From NCBI RefSeq assembly GCF_002078875.1, contig NC_034411.1:38480115-38544114 (forward strand): a stretch of DNA of 64,000 bases, in the 5' to 3' direction. Shown here piece by piece: positions 1 to 12,834 of the stretch. Origin of the DNA: Numida meleagris (lineage: Eukaryota > Chordata > Aves > Galliformes > Numididae). The notes under the pieces are model-generated. The model searched no databases. It was not told the DNA's origin and saw nothing but the letters and a program-made list of their open reading frames with translations. The first letter of the stretch is position 1. Each line of letters opens with the position of its first letter. The translations under genes were made by a program, and so were the position numbers.

Positions 1-336
1 TAAAACATTATGGTATGGTTAGTATCACTAATCCCAAGCTTATTGCCCTATAGTAGTTATAAAGTTTTAGTGTTCTTTTTTTTTTCTGAAGGAATGGAGG
101 AGTAAAAAAATATATTTTTTAAAAAAGCTTCTTTCTATAAAAATGGAGGTGGGGAGTGGAGATGGCACCATTTTATTCCACCCAGAAGGTTTCAGAAGAC
201 AACTTCTGGCTGAATTTTTTCAAGTGCCAGCTGAGAAATGTCAGCTGGCTCTCCTATCTCATGAAGGATGATGTGCTTCATGAAGCTGTGTGCGAGCAGA
301 ACCCACATGCCCGTTTACCTGCCCTCCTGCTCCAAG
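1..336. other. Unannotated AT-rich sequence at window start
   Basis: No gene, repeat family or RNA is recognised. The stretch is AT-rich with short T and A runs around 75-125. A 62-codon open frame at 156-344 has no recognisable motif and is treated as chance. Confidence 0.5.
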
Positions 337-505
337 AATTGTAGAATCATGATGGTTGGACAGAGCACAAAGATCATCCAGTCCAACCATCAGCCCATGT
401 CTGTGGCTGCTCTAGACCACATCCCTCAGTGCCACATCTATGCTTTTCTGGAACACCTCCGGGGTGGTGAACCCACCACCTCCCTGGGCCGCCTGTTACA
501 AGACT
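337..505 (-). mobile_element. CR1 LINE 3' end fragment
   Basis: Read on the plus strand this is the reverse complement of a CR1 3' end. It has the degenerate terminal octamer region (tagaatcatgatggttgg), then 'agatcatccagtccaacc', 'gtgccacatcta', 'gaacacctccggggtggtga' and 'cctccctgggc'. These words occur in this order in avian CR1 3' untranslated regions. CR1 is a non-LTR retrotransposon whose copies are commonly 5'-truncated, which fits this length of about 170 bp. It encodes nothing. Low divergence from the remembered consensus suggests a younger copy than the L3-like CR1 at 16.7 kb. Confidence 0.85.
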
Positions 506-3500
506 TCTGAAGTTCTCCCATTGCCTCCAGCAGGGCTTCTGGGCTGCAAGAGAACATGGTGGGTGAGGGCGTCAGGGCAGAACCCTACAGCCAGAGGGAA
601 GTGCCGGTCCAGGCCTGGGGGACACCAGTGTCCCTGCTCTGGGAGGCGGTGGCAGCTGTGCCCCGTGTGAATGTGCTGCACGGAAGTGATGGAAGGCAGT
701 GGTGCAGCCTGGTCCCTGCCTCCCTGAGGTTCTCATGCAGGCTTTTTTCCCTCCTTCCTTGTAACATGGGGAAGCATAGAAGCTGGTGATGTTGCAGGCG
801 AGGTATGGCTCAGGCTCTGAGGGATGGAGGAGGAAGAAGGGGAGCAGAGTGGGACCACGGGGACAGCAAAGCACCAACAGGCCCTAGAGGCACATGCAGC
901 GCTTCTGTTTGCTGTGCTATTTCAGGAAGTTTTCGTAAGGTAAACAAGGGCCCCCTCTTGATTCATGGAGGTCGTTAGTAAGCTGTAGGATGGTATTTAC
1001 ATTTCGAAGGTATTTGTGCAAGCTCTCTCCCAGACTGCAAGTTCATGGGGAGGAGGTGACCTTCACTGGTTCTTGTTTTGCCCTGCATCAGGGCTGCCTG
1101 CTTGACTACAGCGCCTGGGTACTGTAATCAGAATAAATCATCCTTATCAGCACGGCAGTGATACGGCAATCGAAACAGAACCAGGCGCCTGCTCTATGCT
1201 TTGTGAAAATGACATCACAGAGCCGAGTGGGAAGGGGGGGCAGGTCAGGGGGCGGGCTCCAGGCAGCCTTTGTGAGCCTGTCCCTGGGGTGGGTTGTCCA
1301 CCCCACACAGAGCACTGCACCTGGCTGGGGGCAGTTCTGACACTAGTGGTGTGTTTTGGGTAACTTTTGACTATCTAAAGTCAGATAGGTAATGAATAGG
1401 AAGTATTTCCAAGGGGGGAAAAGGAGACGGTGTTGTGGTGTTCTGGTTTAGCCTATAGCACTTCTTGTAGCAATTAAAACTGGTACGTTTTAATACACTA
1501 CCGTCTCTTCCATCCCCAGGCAAACTGCACAATGCAACTTTTCATTGTGGCTGTCTGGTCTGTTTTGGAGAGAAAAAGGTGCTCAGTGAGTAGTGGAACT
1601 GTTGAAGAGTGATTTTTTTTTATTTCTTTTCCCCTGTGGATTTATATGGTTCTCACGGTGCTGAGGGCTGACTTTTAGTGCATTGTTGTAATAGTGAGGA
1701 AAATGAGCACATCTTACTAGACTTCAGAGAATCCACTGCTATGGATACCATAATCACAGGAAAAAACTTTACAGTTTGCATGTAGTAAAACCCAGCATCT
1801 CCTTATAAGAGAGAGTGGCTGAAGGCTGGGTTCTCTGATCCTCAACAAGGTACGATGATAATTCTTTCCCTTACAAGGAGGATTCGCAGAGACCCTGTCC
1901 AGCTGCATATTTTCATGATGCTCATAGCAGCAGCTTCCTATCTCTGCAGCTGAAATGTTTCAGAGAGGGTTTTCTGGTTGGTGTCACAGAGAACAGGAGG
2001 GTGGGGAGGAGGGAGCCTGGAGAAGCCAGTCCTGCCCCCTGACCGCAAGCAGAGCAGCAATGTGCCTCCCTTCCTGACCGTGAGGCAGGGATGAGCACGA
2101 GTGATGTTTGTGCTGAGCCATCCTGTGCCCCACGTGGATCCTCCACACCCTGGTAGGACAAGCAGAGGGCTTTGCAATGAGCTGCTTTAAGACTCCCGCA
2201 CGCCTTCTGTTCTTCCCGTCTCAAAGAGATGAAGCTTAGCTTTGAAGCCTTTGAAATGACATCAAAGGATGAGATTTCCAGAGCAGCTCAAGGGACTTGG
2301 GTGCACACATCCCATTGATGGTCAACAGGAGCTGGGTGCTTAATTCCTGGAGGAGCTTTGAAAAGCTTGTCCTACGTGTATGTCCTTTCTGGGGAGGAAG
2401 TGAGAAGCAGTTGACTTTGCCTTTTTTTCTGAAGATGAAACACAATAGTTTTAAAGATGATGCCCAAAACTCAGACTTGCTGTGAAAACAGCCAGCAGCT
2501 TCTTAAAGGAGAGGCATGTAAAACTGGTCTATGATTTTTGTCCCATCCAAAAGAGGGTAACTCATAACTCAAGCGTTGCTCCTTGCTCTTCCCCCACTGT
2601 CACTGTGAGTGTAGGGTAACCTTGTTGGGAACCTGAATGCCTCTTGATGTGGAGGCTTTTACCCATAGTGACAGCACGTCTTTACTTTTCCTGCATTCTA
2701 TTTACCAGTACTTCATTACAATCTGTGTCACTCTTTGGCAGGGCTATCACTGCAGCTGGCTTCTGCTGGGGAATACGAACCCTGGGTGGTTTAACTCAGC
2801 CACCCTTGGGGGGACCATAGAGGCAGCTTGCACCTGCTGGGACAGTCCCATTGCCACCAGTGCCTCTACTGCTATCAGCTGGCACCCTGAGGTGTAGATG
2901 GGGCCCTCTGAGAGCTGTCAGTATTGTTTGGCCTGAGCTGACTGGGGGACATGGTGTGGGGCTGCTTCAGCCCCACTTCCATAGGAGGGGGCAGGAGGAG
3001 GCAGCAGCTAGGGCTGGCTTTGACAGGCTGCCAGGGAGAGGCGAAGGAAACTTGGCCGCAGCCTTGCTCTTGTGCTATTTTGGTTCAAGGTAATAACAGG
3101 AACTATGCTGTAAATAAGAATAGACAAGTGAAGAATTTCCCGCGTCTGTCTCCAGTCATTTCTTTCCTCAGGAGAAATTATCTTGCTCCAGAAGAGCAAA
3201 TCCTTCTGTCTGCTTCTTGGAAACTGGGACAATAACACTGAGGGGGAAGAAGAAATTACAGGATCATCACAAAGGGGTGTCAGCAGCACACTGTACACCT
3301 GGTGCCAGAGATGCATCCTTTAAAGCAAATAACAGCCCTGCTTATTGCCATCCTAGGACCACAGGACCACAGGCACTGGATGCTTCTCATGCTGGCCAGG
3401 ACTGTCTATGGGTGCCCCTTCTCTCGGGCTGCCAGGTGGGGCCATGCCCTCTCCTTGATTGGCCTTGCATGTCCCTCTCTCCAGTCCGTAACCCAAACTC

Positions 3501-5114
3501 CAGATGTACCCAGCAGCTGTTTCCCTCCTGGCATCCAGATTCTATTGCAAAAAGACTACTTCTGTCTTTTTGCTGCAAAGGCTGAAATTCTGGGGGTACA
3601 TTCTTCTTCCTGAAGGAGCCAGGGATCCAGAACTGGATGTGTCATTTTATCGAGAGCCTCAGCAGATGCTCTGAGGAAGCTGCAGGTGTGCTACAAACCT
3701 GGTGAGGGTGGCATGTTGCAGAGTCAGCCCAAGGGCCAGCAAAGTGACCTGAAAATGTCCTTCTGCTGGTGGGCTTTATGTCTCCTGCATGTTCCCATCT
3801 CCAGTCGGGGCATGCACTGTGCTAGCAACATGTCAGGGTAGGGTTCTTGGTAAGCTGTCATATGGAGGTAGCATTAAAGCTCACCCAGGCTTGGATGCTG
3901 ATTTTTCCCATTCTCAGCAATTTGTGGCTACAGCAGTGGGATGGCTAAACCCACCGCTACTGTCTGTGCAGAAAGTGTAGGGAAGGTTAAGTCTACTCAG
4001 AAGCAAATTCAAGTCCCTTTTTCCCCCTAAATTGTAAGCGTTAAGTTTATATTTTCAAATTCTTTATTTTTTGTAAAGTTTAATTATGCTTCAACTAAAA
4101 CCAAAATGTCAAAATATAGAGGGCAATACATTGTCTTTGAAAGTGCATTCTTTTTTTTTTTTTTTTTCTCATACAAGTCCACAACTGACATTGGGGAACA
4201 GAGATGGTGCTCTGAATCAAGGAATGGCCAGTTCTTCTTTCTGCCCCCAGATCCGTGCTGCCCTATGATCAAAATTCTGGTCAAAGTTTACAGAGTTTGA
4301 GACCGCAGAGTGGAGAGAAATGCAAAGCATCTTGTGAGCTGAGAGGTGTGAAACTGAGGGTGCAAAAGAGCAAATCTGATCTGTCAGGTCAGCTTTGTCT
4401 GCTGAGACTAAACCCACATAAGATCAGGAAAATCCGCTATACAGCACTGGGACTTCAGAAGATCTAGAAGGACCTGTGAATATCATCACTAGCACTGAGG
4501 GAACAGGATACCTTGGGAAAGAGGGATCTGTGTGCCTTGTATGAAACCTGGCATGGCCCTGAGAAGCCCAAGTTCTGACCTTCTTGTACCATTGCTTTTG
4601 TGGATGTCTGATGGATGGTGTGCAAGGCTGTGCTCCCAATCCACCTCCAACTGTCTACAGAAGTGACAGGGCAGTTCTACTGCCAAAGTTACCCAAGCAG
4701 ATGTGAAGCTCACCCAGGACTCTTTCCAAAGCTGCATTACTGAGGAGCAGAGGGCAGCTTGAGACTGACAGAAAAGGGTGCAGGAGAAATGGGCGGTGGT
4801 TTTAACTTAGGGCTGCTCTTGTAACTCAGTGCACATTCTCTGGATAGAGCTTAATGCCAACTATGCAAAAAGGAGCTATGCTCACCTACCACCTTGCTGA
4901 GGCCTGGGATTTCAAGCAGCTGCTCTACCTCTGCTTGGGTGTAGAAGCTTTATAGACTATATCACTTGCCAGACTATATGCTTGCCAAGCATTCCAGAAG
5001 AAACTCTTTGTATTTAAAGATTTTTTTTTTCCTGAAATTTATGATCAGAAATGTGCTTGGTTCAAAGCTTAGTCCTCTGAATAGCAGGCCTTTTTCATCA
5101 CAGTATCAGTCTGA
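506..5114. other. Intergenic or intronic sequence without recognised genes
   Basis: I see no coding region, repeat family or RNA gene that I can support. The stretch holds a run of 17 T at 4151-4167 and scattered frames of 60-122 codons on both strands. These overlap one another and lack domain-like composition. Confidence 0.5.
4151..4167. repeat. Poly(T) tract, 17 bp
   Basis: Uninterrupted run of 17 T on the plus strand. No AATAAA complement lies directly beside it, so a retroposed poly(A) tail is not supported. It is a simple mononucleotide repeat. Confidence 0.9.
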
Positions 5115-5222
5115 TCAAGCACTTAAATGCATGCTTAAGTTTTAGTGCATGCCTAATAGAGTTAAAAACAGCTTCAGGAGTGTCCTTTGCTTTCCTGCTG
5201 AACAGACACAGACCTAAGTGTA
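5115..5222. repeat. Ancient amniote interspersed repeat fragment (probable)
   Basis: The words 'aagcacttaa', 'catgcttaag', 'tagtgcatgc' and later 'ctttgctttcctgctgaac' occur in the order found in an old, widespread amniote repeat. From memory that repeat runs 'gcacttaagcacatgcttaa...aagtgctttgctgaa'. GCATGC occurs twice around the centre, giving a partly palindromic core. I cannot name the library entry with certainty. The match is by recalled consensus words only. Confidence 0.35.
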
Positions 5223-5526
5223 AATGTAGTTGTCTCACTGAATCAGAGCACACTGCTAACGTGCTCACACCAGCTGAGACAGAGCAGTGCACTGCCTATG
5301 TTAACAAGGTGAGATTTCAGAGTGACATCAGAGGACGCGGAGACCTCTTTTTATTAGCGCTTGCTGCAAGGCAAGAGCCTGAGCTGGAGCAGGAGGGTCC
5401 TGAAACACAACCTGGAAGGGTCTGGGACTTTTGAATCTCTGCTCACCTTCTGTACAGGCACACAGTACAGAGAGTTTCTTCTCATGTGTGCCATCGCACC
5501 CCTCACTTTCTCATGGTAGGACAAAT

Positions 5527-5645
5527 AGGCTACCAAGAGCAGAAAGTAGGACATTTGGCCTCTCTCCTCTATGGGAGGTGCAATGCAGACTAGCTCCCTG
5601 AGAACTAGGACAGCCCATCCAAAAGTAGAGCAGCTGGTCACCCTG
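5527..5645. mobile_element. Decayed MITE-like DNA transposon with GGGTGACCA-type ends
   Basis: The right end reads 'ctggtcaccct' and the left end 'aggctaccaa', an imperfect inverted pair of the form AGGGTGACCA. Behind both ends, read inward, is a similar 'agcagaaagtaggaca' / 'ctgctctacttttgga' module. Inside are 'gggctgtcctag' and 'aaatgtcctac' read on the minus strand. This matches a short, non-coding, hAT-like family of about 115 bp that I recall from turtles, crocodilians and birds. Those copies start TAGGGTGACCAGA and end TCTGGTCACCCTA. No transposase is present, as expected for a MITE. Age and divergence make the exact limits uncertain. Confidence 0.5.
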
Positions 5646-8600
5646 TTTGCGTGTGCCTTACCTTATAAATGTATTCTTTAAAGCTCAGGCTGTAAGAGAC
5701 ATTTTTGGCCCATTTAGGGAAATGTTTTCTCAAAATAGGGACAGATACACTGGAACTCGCCAAAACCTTTTCTTTCCATCTGGAGCAAAGTCAGAGCTGC
5801 ATGCTGGGCAGAGAAAAGCGAGGGGTGCGCTGCATCGTTTCTTGCCTATTGAGTGGTAGCATAGTGACAAGAGGCATTTGCTTTTCAGCAGCAGGACATG
5901 GACAGATGATATTGCCCTGCAGTGTTAGATGATGCTTTACTGCAACAGGGAGCTGTTAATAAATCAAACTTCTATGTGTGTGTGCGCATGTTTTTAACTA
6001 TGTTTGACCAGAAGCAAAAACTTGACTTTCACTTAAGGTACCTTGAAAAAGTTGACGGAAGGATTCATTGCCCTTCACTGAGTCCCTTCTCCAAGTGCAA
6101 TTAGGTGCATAATGCATATAATCCTGCTGAAGTGCTAATAATACCAGGGGGATGGCAGCACGCTGTCCTGGTCAGCAGGACGTGCTTGGGTAGTGAACTG
6201 CAGTCCATGTTAGTAAACAGCAGCACGGGGGGTGCAAGCCGGGTCAGCTGGCACAATTCTTGGAAAGACACTGCTGTTTTCAGCCCACTGCAACCTACAG
6301 TGATCTCATGTGGGATTCTCACCTTGAACCAGAGGTCGCTTAGGCTGGCTGTGCTGCACTGAAGTCTGGGTTCATTCTTCTGGGACTTGTCATCCTGAAG
6401 GCAGGTGTGAGGTTGAATCCTAATAGTGAGGGAGGCTAATGGAAAGGGAAGCTTTCCCATTTTTGCCTCCAGTAAGTGTGCTGTGGTAATGAGCCTGGTG
6501 GCTCTAGCTGTAGTGAGAAGCTCAGTGCCGTGAGAGCAGGTCTTTAATCCACATGAAGAGGTGTTTCATAAGTCATCCGAGATGCCCTGATTTGAATATT
6601 AATACCCAGAACGCTTATTCAGCTCACAGCCATTTTGCAGAAACACCGTGTCTCTGTGGGGCTAGACCCAGCCTGCGGGTGTTCCAGTTTTGGTTGTCTT
6701 TTTTCTTGCAAAGACAGTGTCAGGTTGTCCTGTATTCTTAACAGTATTATTCAGCCAAGAAGTCTCTGAAGCCATTTTATCTGTGTTATATAATATTAAA
6801 TGGTTTTAGATTTAATGAAAATGCAAAGGAGACTATAGGACAGTGGGTTTGGTCTACCTAGACAAGTGCCCTGCTAGTGATGCACTTCATAAAGTTACTT
6901 ATACTTCTACAGGGCAACACCTTCTAAAATAAAACAGGAGGCAGTGACTGTGCCAGTCAGCCCTCATAGTTTTGAAGGCCTTCAGCACAAACCAGGGATG
7001 AATATTTAGTGTGAACTGAGGAGCAATTCTAGCAGTGTCAGCCTTGCCATTTTTGTTTTTCACGTGGATGCTTGTGGGTAGATCTAGGGAAATTACTGTG
7101 ATGGCTCCTCTGTTGTGGAACTGCCTTCCACCAAGCTGTCCTTCATCCAGAGTAGAGGATTCTGCACGCAGAGCAGTGGCAGGCTTGCAGTGAGGTGGAG
7201 GTTGTGGATGTGAACAACCCAGATGATTTTTACTACTAGGGCGTGCTTGTGATAATGTCTGAGGAAAATCTTGGGCTGCTAATGCTGGACCTTGGTTGTG
7301 CTCCAACAATGCTAGCTACCTTGTGGGGGATCCTGCCCACAGAACCAGACACCACGAGCAATGGGTAAACTGCCACTCCTGTAGCGCCATCATAACACTG
7401 GTTTGCTATCCCCAGAGCTGTGAAGAGATGGACCAGGTATTGGTTTTGTCTGTGGATAGTTGCTACATACCATCCTTTTTACTGCATTTATTTGTACGTG
7501 AGGCAAGAGCCTTGCTTATTGCTTTGGACCAAATTTGAGATTTCAGCTGCATGGCCTATGACAGAAGCAGTGTTCCCAGGTCAAGCAGACAGATGCCCTT
7601 CCAGAGACTCGTGGGGCTGGTGGGACACAGGACACCCATTTAGTCTGGATGGATAAGGAGTGCTAGTAGAGCCAGCCCCTAAGTGAGTGACTCCAGCAGT
7701 ACCCTGCTGACAGCAGTGAGAAGACTCCACCGGGACAAGAACAGCAACGTGAATACCATAACTAGAGACAGTGCTGCTAGATGAAGGCCATCTCCCCTAC
7801 CTTTCACTTGTATGGTCACACAGGGTATGTGCATTTAGCATGAACCTGCATCAGTCTGCCAGAGCTGGTTTTCCTCAGCACTGAGGTTTGAGGCACCTCT
7901 GTTTTCAGTGCTGGACCAGCTTATGGCCCAGCCCGTGGTGGATACCAGTGTTCTCTCTGCCTCTGGAACAATAGGCATGGATCAGATGAGGATGCACACA
8001 AAGGGCTTGTGTTTCCAGACCACTGCCTAGCCTCACCAGAGGGTGGCTAAGATGCTTCAGGGCAGCATGAGACAAAATCAAGGGCTCTGATTTCCATCTT
8101 GGAGATTTTCATGAGGGTTGGGCAGATGGGAGTGGCTTTGTCTTGATTTCAAATGGTCTGCTCAGTTCTGATCCCTCAGTTACTAGAAAGAGGTCACTGA
8201 GAAGAGGATGCTCTGTAATGAGGAAGAAGAGTGTGAAGTGTTGGAGGGATGGATGGGTGAGGAAATCAAGCCAGGTATAACAAACAGCTCAAGGATGGGG
8301 GGAGGCTTCCTTCCTTGGTAAACACAAAACTGGGGGTTTGGAAGCTTCTGTAAATGAAGTGTGGCTAGGGCTGAATCAGGAAGTGGCAGAGCCTCCTGTG
8401 AAGTGACAAATCTGAGAGGGATTTGTTTTTCCTCCTTCAAGGAGGCACGGAAAGTTGTATGAGGGCGATTTACATGCTTAAGCAAGGTTTTGGCATTTGT
8501 GCTCAGCCTTGTGGTTCATTTCCTCATTCACTCAAACATACAAAGAGTGAACAAATGTTTGGTAAACAGGAACCTAAGGTTTCAGTGATGAAAAGCTTTC

Positions 8601-9653
8601 ACCCTCACCCACAGAGCTGCTTGCAGCATTGGAAATATTTTCCAGACGACAGTGTGTTATCTCCTGCCTGATATGCTATGCTGCACGGCTCCAGCCCTCA
8701 CTCCACAGCACTGTGTCCCTCTCCCTCCAAGCGCCACAGCAGGAGCCTGGTGGGCAGCATGCCCTTTGCTGCTAAGGCCTGGATTAGGGAGGGAAGCTGA
8801 CAGCGAGGTGGCCCCTTCAGGTCAGCCTCTGTGAGTGCTGGCAAGGGCAGAGCTGGGAAACTTGCACAGCTGCTTCCCGGGCTTGGTTCAGTCTATGAAT
8901 AACTGGAGAGCTTTCCATCAGCAGGGCTGCTGGGCCAGGTATTTGCAAGCACTTTATTTGGTGGTTTCTTTTTAGTGTGGTTGCTGGACAGGGAGGACAA
9001 AATAAAGAGAGGAACCTTTCATGCCTCAGCATTCTGCAGCATCCGGCGTTTTCATGAAACCACAAAGGACCTTAAAGAAGGAAGAACAAGCACTCAGTTT
9101 ATAGGGATTTAAACGGACAAAACAAAGAAGGGGCTGTGCTGTTCAGTGATCTCTCAGAGTCAGGGAGTCCAAAGGCATGGGTTCACAGGACCTCGAGGCT
9201 GGAGCCCATTCTGCTTGGGCTGCAGTCAGCACAAGCAAGCCCACCCTTGCTTGTGCTTCCCCTGGGGCTGGCAGAGCTGGTACTGTATGGCCAGTATTCA
9301 GCTCGGCCTTGCTGTTCATGTTAGAAAGCCTCTCGGGAAGATGACTGAAGCCCTCTGCAGCTCTCTGGGGTTTCACCCTGGGCAGAGATGCATGAGAAGC
9401 TGGGAGCCAGGGGGTCTGCAGTCTGTGCTCTGGCTTGAGCTGCAGGGCCAAGGAGCAAAATGTTAAGGTCTTTGTGCAAGTGTATAGTGAGAGGTAGCAC
9501 AGAAACAAATCTGGTGGCAAGAGCAGGGAGACTGCTGCTCCCACAGTTAGTGCTGGTGCTTTTTTAAGAGCATTGCACCGTAACAGTGGAGCTGGGAGGG
9601 AAAGGGTGGTGGTAGTGTGTGCTTCTTAATCAGCCTTGCTCATCTCTCCTCAG
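5646..9653. other. Intergenic or intronic sequence without recognised genes
   Basis: Nothing with recognisable family identity is visible. The longest open frame, 136 codons on the minus strand at 6899-7309, has no domain signature. No repeats of note were found. Confidence 0.5.
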
Positions 9654-12600
9654 TGCCCAAGCCAGCCAAAGTGCAAAACGAAAGCAATTGTGCAGCAGAA
9701 ATGTAATGCCGAGAGTTCTCTTCATGACCTAACACCGGTGTCCCTGAGCACAACTCCTGGGCTTGGGGGCACAGCAGGCTGTATGGCCACCCTGGCTCAC
9801 TGCTTGCCCATCGTGCCTTGTCCTTTGGGCCACAGGAAGCCACAGCTGCAGCCAAGGGATTCTGTGCAACCAGGGAACAGGTGACCTGCAGTACAGTGAA
9901 GCTTTTCTGTCTCATTAAAAGCTTTCCAGATACCTGCTTTCTCCTCTCTGCTGGCGATCTGGTATCATTTGTTTAAAAAAAAGGCTGGAGGAGACAGAAT
10001 TGATAAATAAGTTATTGCTCGTGTTTTCTAGTCACCCAGGGCCTTTGGACACTTCGCTGAAGTGTATCATTAACAACCGAGGCATTGCAGGCATAACTGG
10101 TGAGCAGCGTGGGGTGTGCGTGCTGCCTCCACACCTGCGGCACGCATTTCCACCAGGTGGGCTCAGCATCACCAGGTGGGCTCAGCATGTCCCACAGTCT
10201 CCCCTCACCTTGGGGTTGTCCTCACCTGCATGGCACAGCGAGGTGCCAGGCAAGTGCTTTCCTTCCTTTTGCAGAGGTTGCTCATTCCTGGGCTGCTGGG
10301 AGGCTCCACGTTTCAGACCCTGAGGTAAAAGGCTTGGCCATGTGCACCACTCTCCCTGTCTGACCTGAAGCATGGCCAAATCACTTGCTATTAACCTGAA
10401 AGGAAAATGTGGGCCTAAGAATGTTTTAGAACTCTTTAGAAGGGTGAAGACTGAATCAAGTGCTAATGTTTTATTATCTGGCTTTCCTTAGCAAGCTCTC
10501 TCTGTTCACTGAGCTGAGCAAAATTTTGAAGTCATACTTTAGGTGTGGAAGAGACCTCATAAATTCTAGTACTTATGGAATCTCTGTAAAGTATTTTCTC
10601 TTTGGGTTTCAACAAAGACATTCTCAATGAAGAGCATTCCAGGGCAAAGGTGCAGAGATACAGTCTAAGCAGTCTCAGTGGTTTTCATCAGCTTAGTGGA
10701 AAAAGTTATATGTTGCAGAAGGATATTTTTTCTAAAAAAGGCTCAATTAAAAGTTTCCACGTTACATAAGTGAATTAAAGTTTAGGACTGAGGAGGCTAA
10801 GACATGTTTTGGCCGTGCCACCTTGCCCAGACAGACACCTGCAAGCCATGCCACCTGATATGACTATGCTACAGGAGTGGCAGGGCAAAGCGCAGTGACA
10901 GGATCAGGCTCTAAGCCCTGTGTGCAGATGGGGATTCCCGCTGAGTGACTTCAGCTGAGAATATATGAATTGTCTTCAGTGCTGGTTTTCTGAAAAATTT
11001 AAACTTGCTCCTAGTGGTTTCCTTTTCTAGACAGTCACACAGGTCCATGGGGCTTGTATAGGATTTATGGAGAGTGTAGGCAAGTGAGTCTTGGATGGTG
11101 TATCCTACACAATTGTACCACAACCTGGAAAACACATAAAAATGCAGAATCCTTACTTTATGTTCCCTTCTAGCTGAATTCCTATAGCGAATGCCAGATG
11201 TTCCTGTTCAGCAGTATCATGTACTTAATTATCAGCTGAAGGAATTCTAAAGGGCTGTAGGATTGATGGGAGGTGACCAGAAGGTCAGTGTGGTCTCCCA
11301 GGTTAGCATGGGAGGGGATAACAAGAAGCTCAGTAGCACTATCCCAGGCTTTGGCTGGTGAGTCCCATCAGGCTGGGTAATACTTCCTATGTCCTGTCCA
11401 GGATGAGCTGGAGTTTGTGTGGGATTTGAGACAGGGCATTTTAGAGCGTCTGCTTATCTAATAGTCCCAGTCAGAAAGCAGATGAAATTTCCAGACTTGC
11501 CAGTCAATATTTTTGATGGCTAAGTTTCTGTGGATCATACCTTTAATGTTATCCTGAAATACATTTTGGTGTGGTGTAAGCGCGTTATCACTCAGAGACA
11601 ACACAAAGTGCCTCGGGCACTAGGCAGAGGGCCAAATCTTGTCCACGGGATGAATATTTGCAGTTCCTCTTGACTCCCCAGTATCTGAAGGTCAAGTCTG
11701 ACCCACAGTCTCCGACAAAGCTGAAAAGATAAGAGTGCCAAAGAAGTGGTAAGAGGGCAAAGGTAGTTATCAGCAGTTTCCAGTTGCTTTGTTCTGGCAA
11801 TGGGGAGGTAACAGTGTGTGAGAGGAGACAGAAGGATCACACTGAGCAGAGCCCTTGGTTTCTAGCTGTTTGAGTGTAAGGCATTCTGTTATTTTGTTTT
11901 AAGTGGCTTTGAGCTCCTACATCACCCTTTTTTTCGGGCTGGACCCAATTGTGCCCTTGACTGACTGTACATTGCTTCTGCTGACTTAGGCAGGCAGGTC
12001 CATTTTGAAAGCAGGCTCTTCTGTGGCGAGGATAAGGGGCATGTAAGAGGCATTCAGGTGCTCTGCCCCTGGTCCACAAAGACCTCTCTGTGTAGTCCTT
12101 CATGCAGACATCAGTGAGTCAGCAGTACTCAATGCTGTCTGCTAAACAGTGATGCTGAGAAGACCAACACCTTATGAAACTCAGTCTTACGTGCAGAGAT
12201 TACAAATGAAGAGAGCATGCTGAGCCTCGGGGCATGCTATCAGGGATAGCCAGAGTGCTGGTCCGCCAGCAAGTGCTGAAGCTCTTGGGTTTTGATGTGG
12301 TAATGTGACCTCTGTTCTCCAGCCTTGTGCTTTTTGCATACAGAAAGATGAAGGGATTCCTAGATGCTCACTGGGAGGAAAACAGCCAAACCCACCTGAC
12401 TGAAGAGTAGGCACCCTAACAGAGCTGACCTTCCTCTCAGCCTGTTTGCTGTTTAAGATCTCCTGCAGTGGATCCCCTCACAAAACTGTTCCTGCTCTTT
12501 GCAGGAGGGTTGAATTTATCCATACCCTCTTCTGCAGGGGCTCCAAATGAAACCTCTCACAAACTGGAAGCAAGTGAGGTATGTTCCTCTCTGTAACTGT

Positions 12601-12834
12601 GCTTTTCCAGTCTCTAGTTCTGCTGTCCTTGCCAGGTCAGAGCAGGGTGTTAGGTGGCAGAGGCACATGGTGAGCATGCAAAGGTGTTGCACAACCTGCT
12701 TTGTGGTGTTGTGCCTGCTCTGCCAGGTTCATGGGCTCCAAGAAGAGATAGTTACCGTTTTTAAAGAAAAAAAACCTGAAGGATTCACATGCTTATCTCC
12801 AGGCCCCACCCTCCAAACGGTTGCTCTGCCCTAG
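9654..12834 (+). CDS. Candidate four-exon 3' gene end, unrecognised (low confidence)
   Basis: This is a model built only from splice consensus and reading phase. Exons are 9654-9880 (after tctctcctcag, before gtgacc), 10032-10099 (after gtgttttctag, before gtgagc), 12538-12578 (after ccctcttctgcag, before gtatgt) and 12727-12834 (after ctgctctgccag, ending TAG). The exons join in one open frame: 444 nt, 147 codons plus stop. AATAAA follows at 13034-13039. The first exon contributes five cysteines in its first 60 codons; the last holds LQEEIVTVFKEKKPEG. I recognise no family and see no signal peptide or membrane segment. The first donor is weak. Chains like this arise by chance when many sites are tried. 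A non-coding RNA with the same exons is equally possible. Confidence 0.12.
10151..10188. repeat. Perfect 19-bp tandem duplication
   Basis: Two exact adjacent copies of caccaggtgggctcagcat occupy 10151-10169 and 10170-10188. This is a simple recent-looking duplication with no gene attached. Copy number may be polymorphic. Confidence 0.95.
10535..10690 (-). mobile_element. Degenerate CR1 3' end fragment (possible)
   Basis: The plus strand reads 'taggtgtggaagagacctcataaattctagta', close to the reverse complement of the CR1 3' end ('ggttggaagagacct...atctagt'). It is followed by 'gcattccagggcaa', which resembles the next CR1 3' UTR segment. The terminal octamer repeat is not visible. A remnant this short and diverged could also be coincidence. 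Confidence 0.3.
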
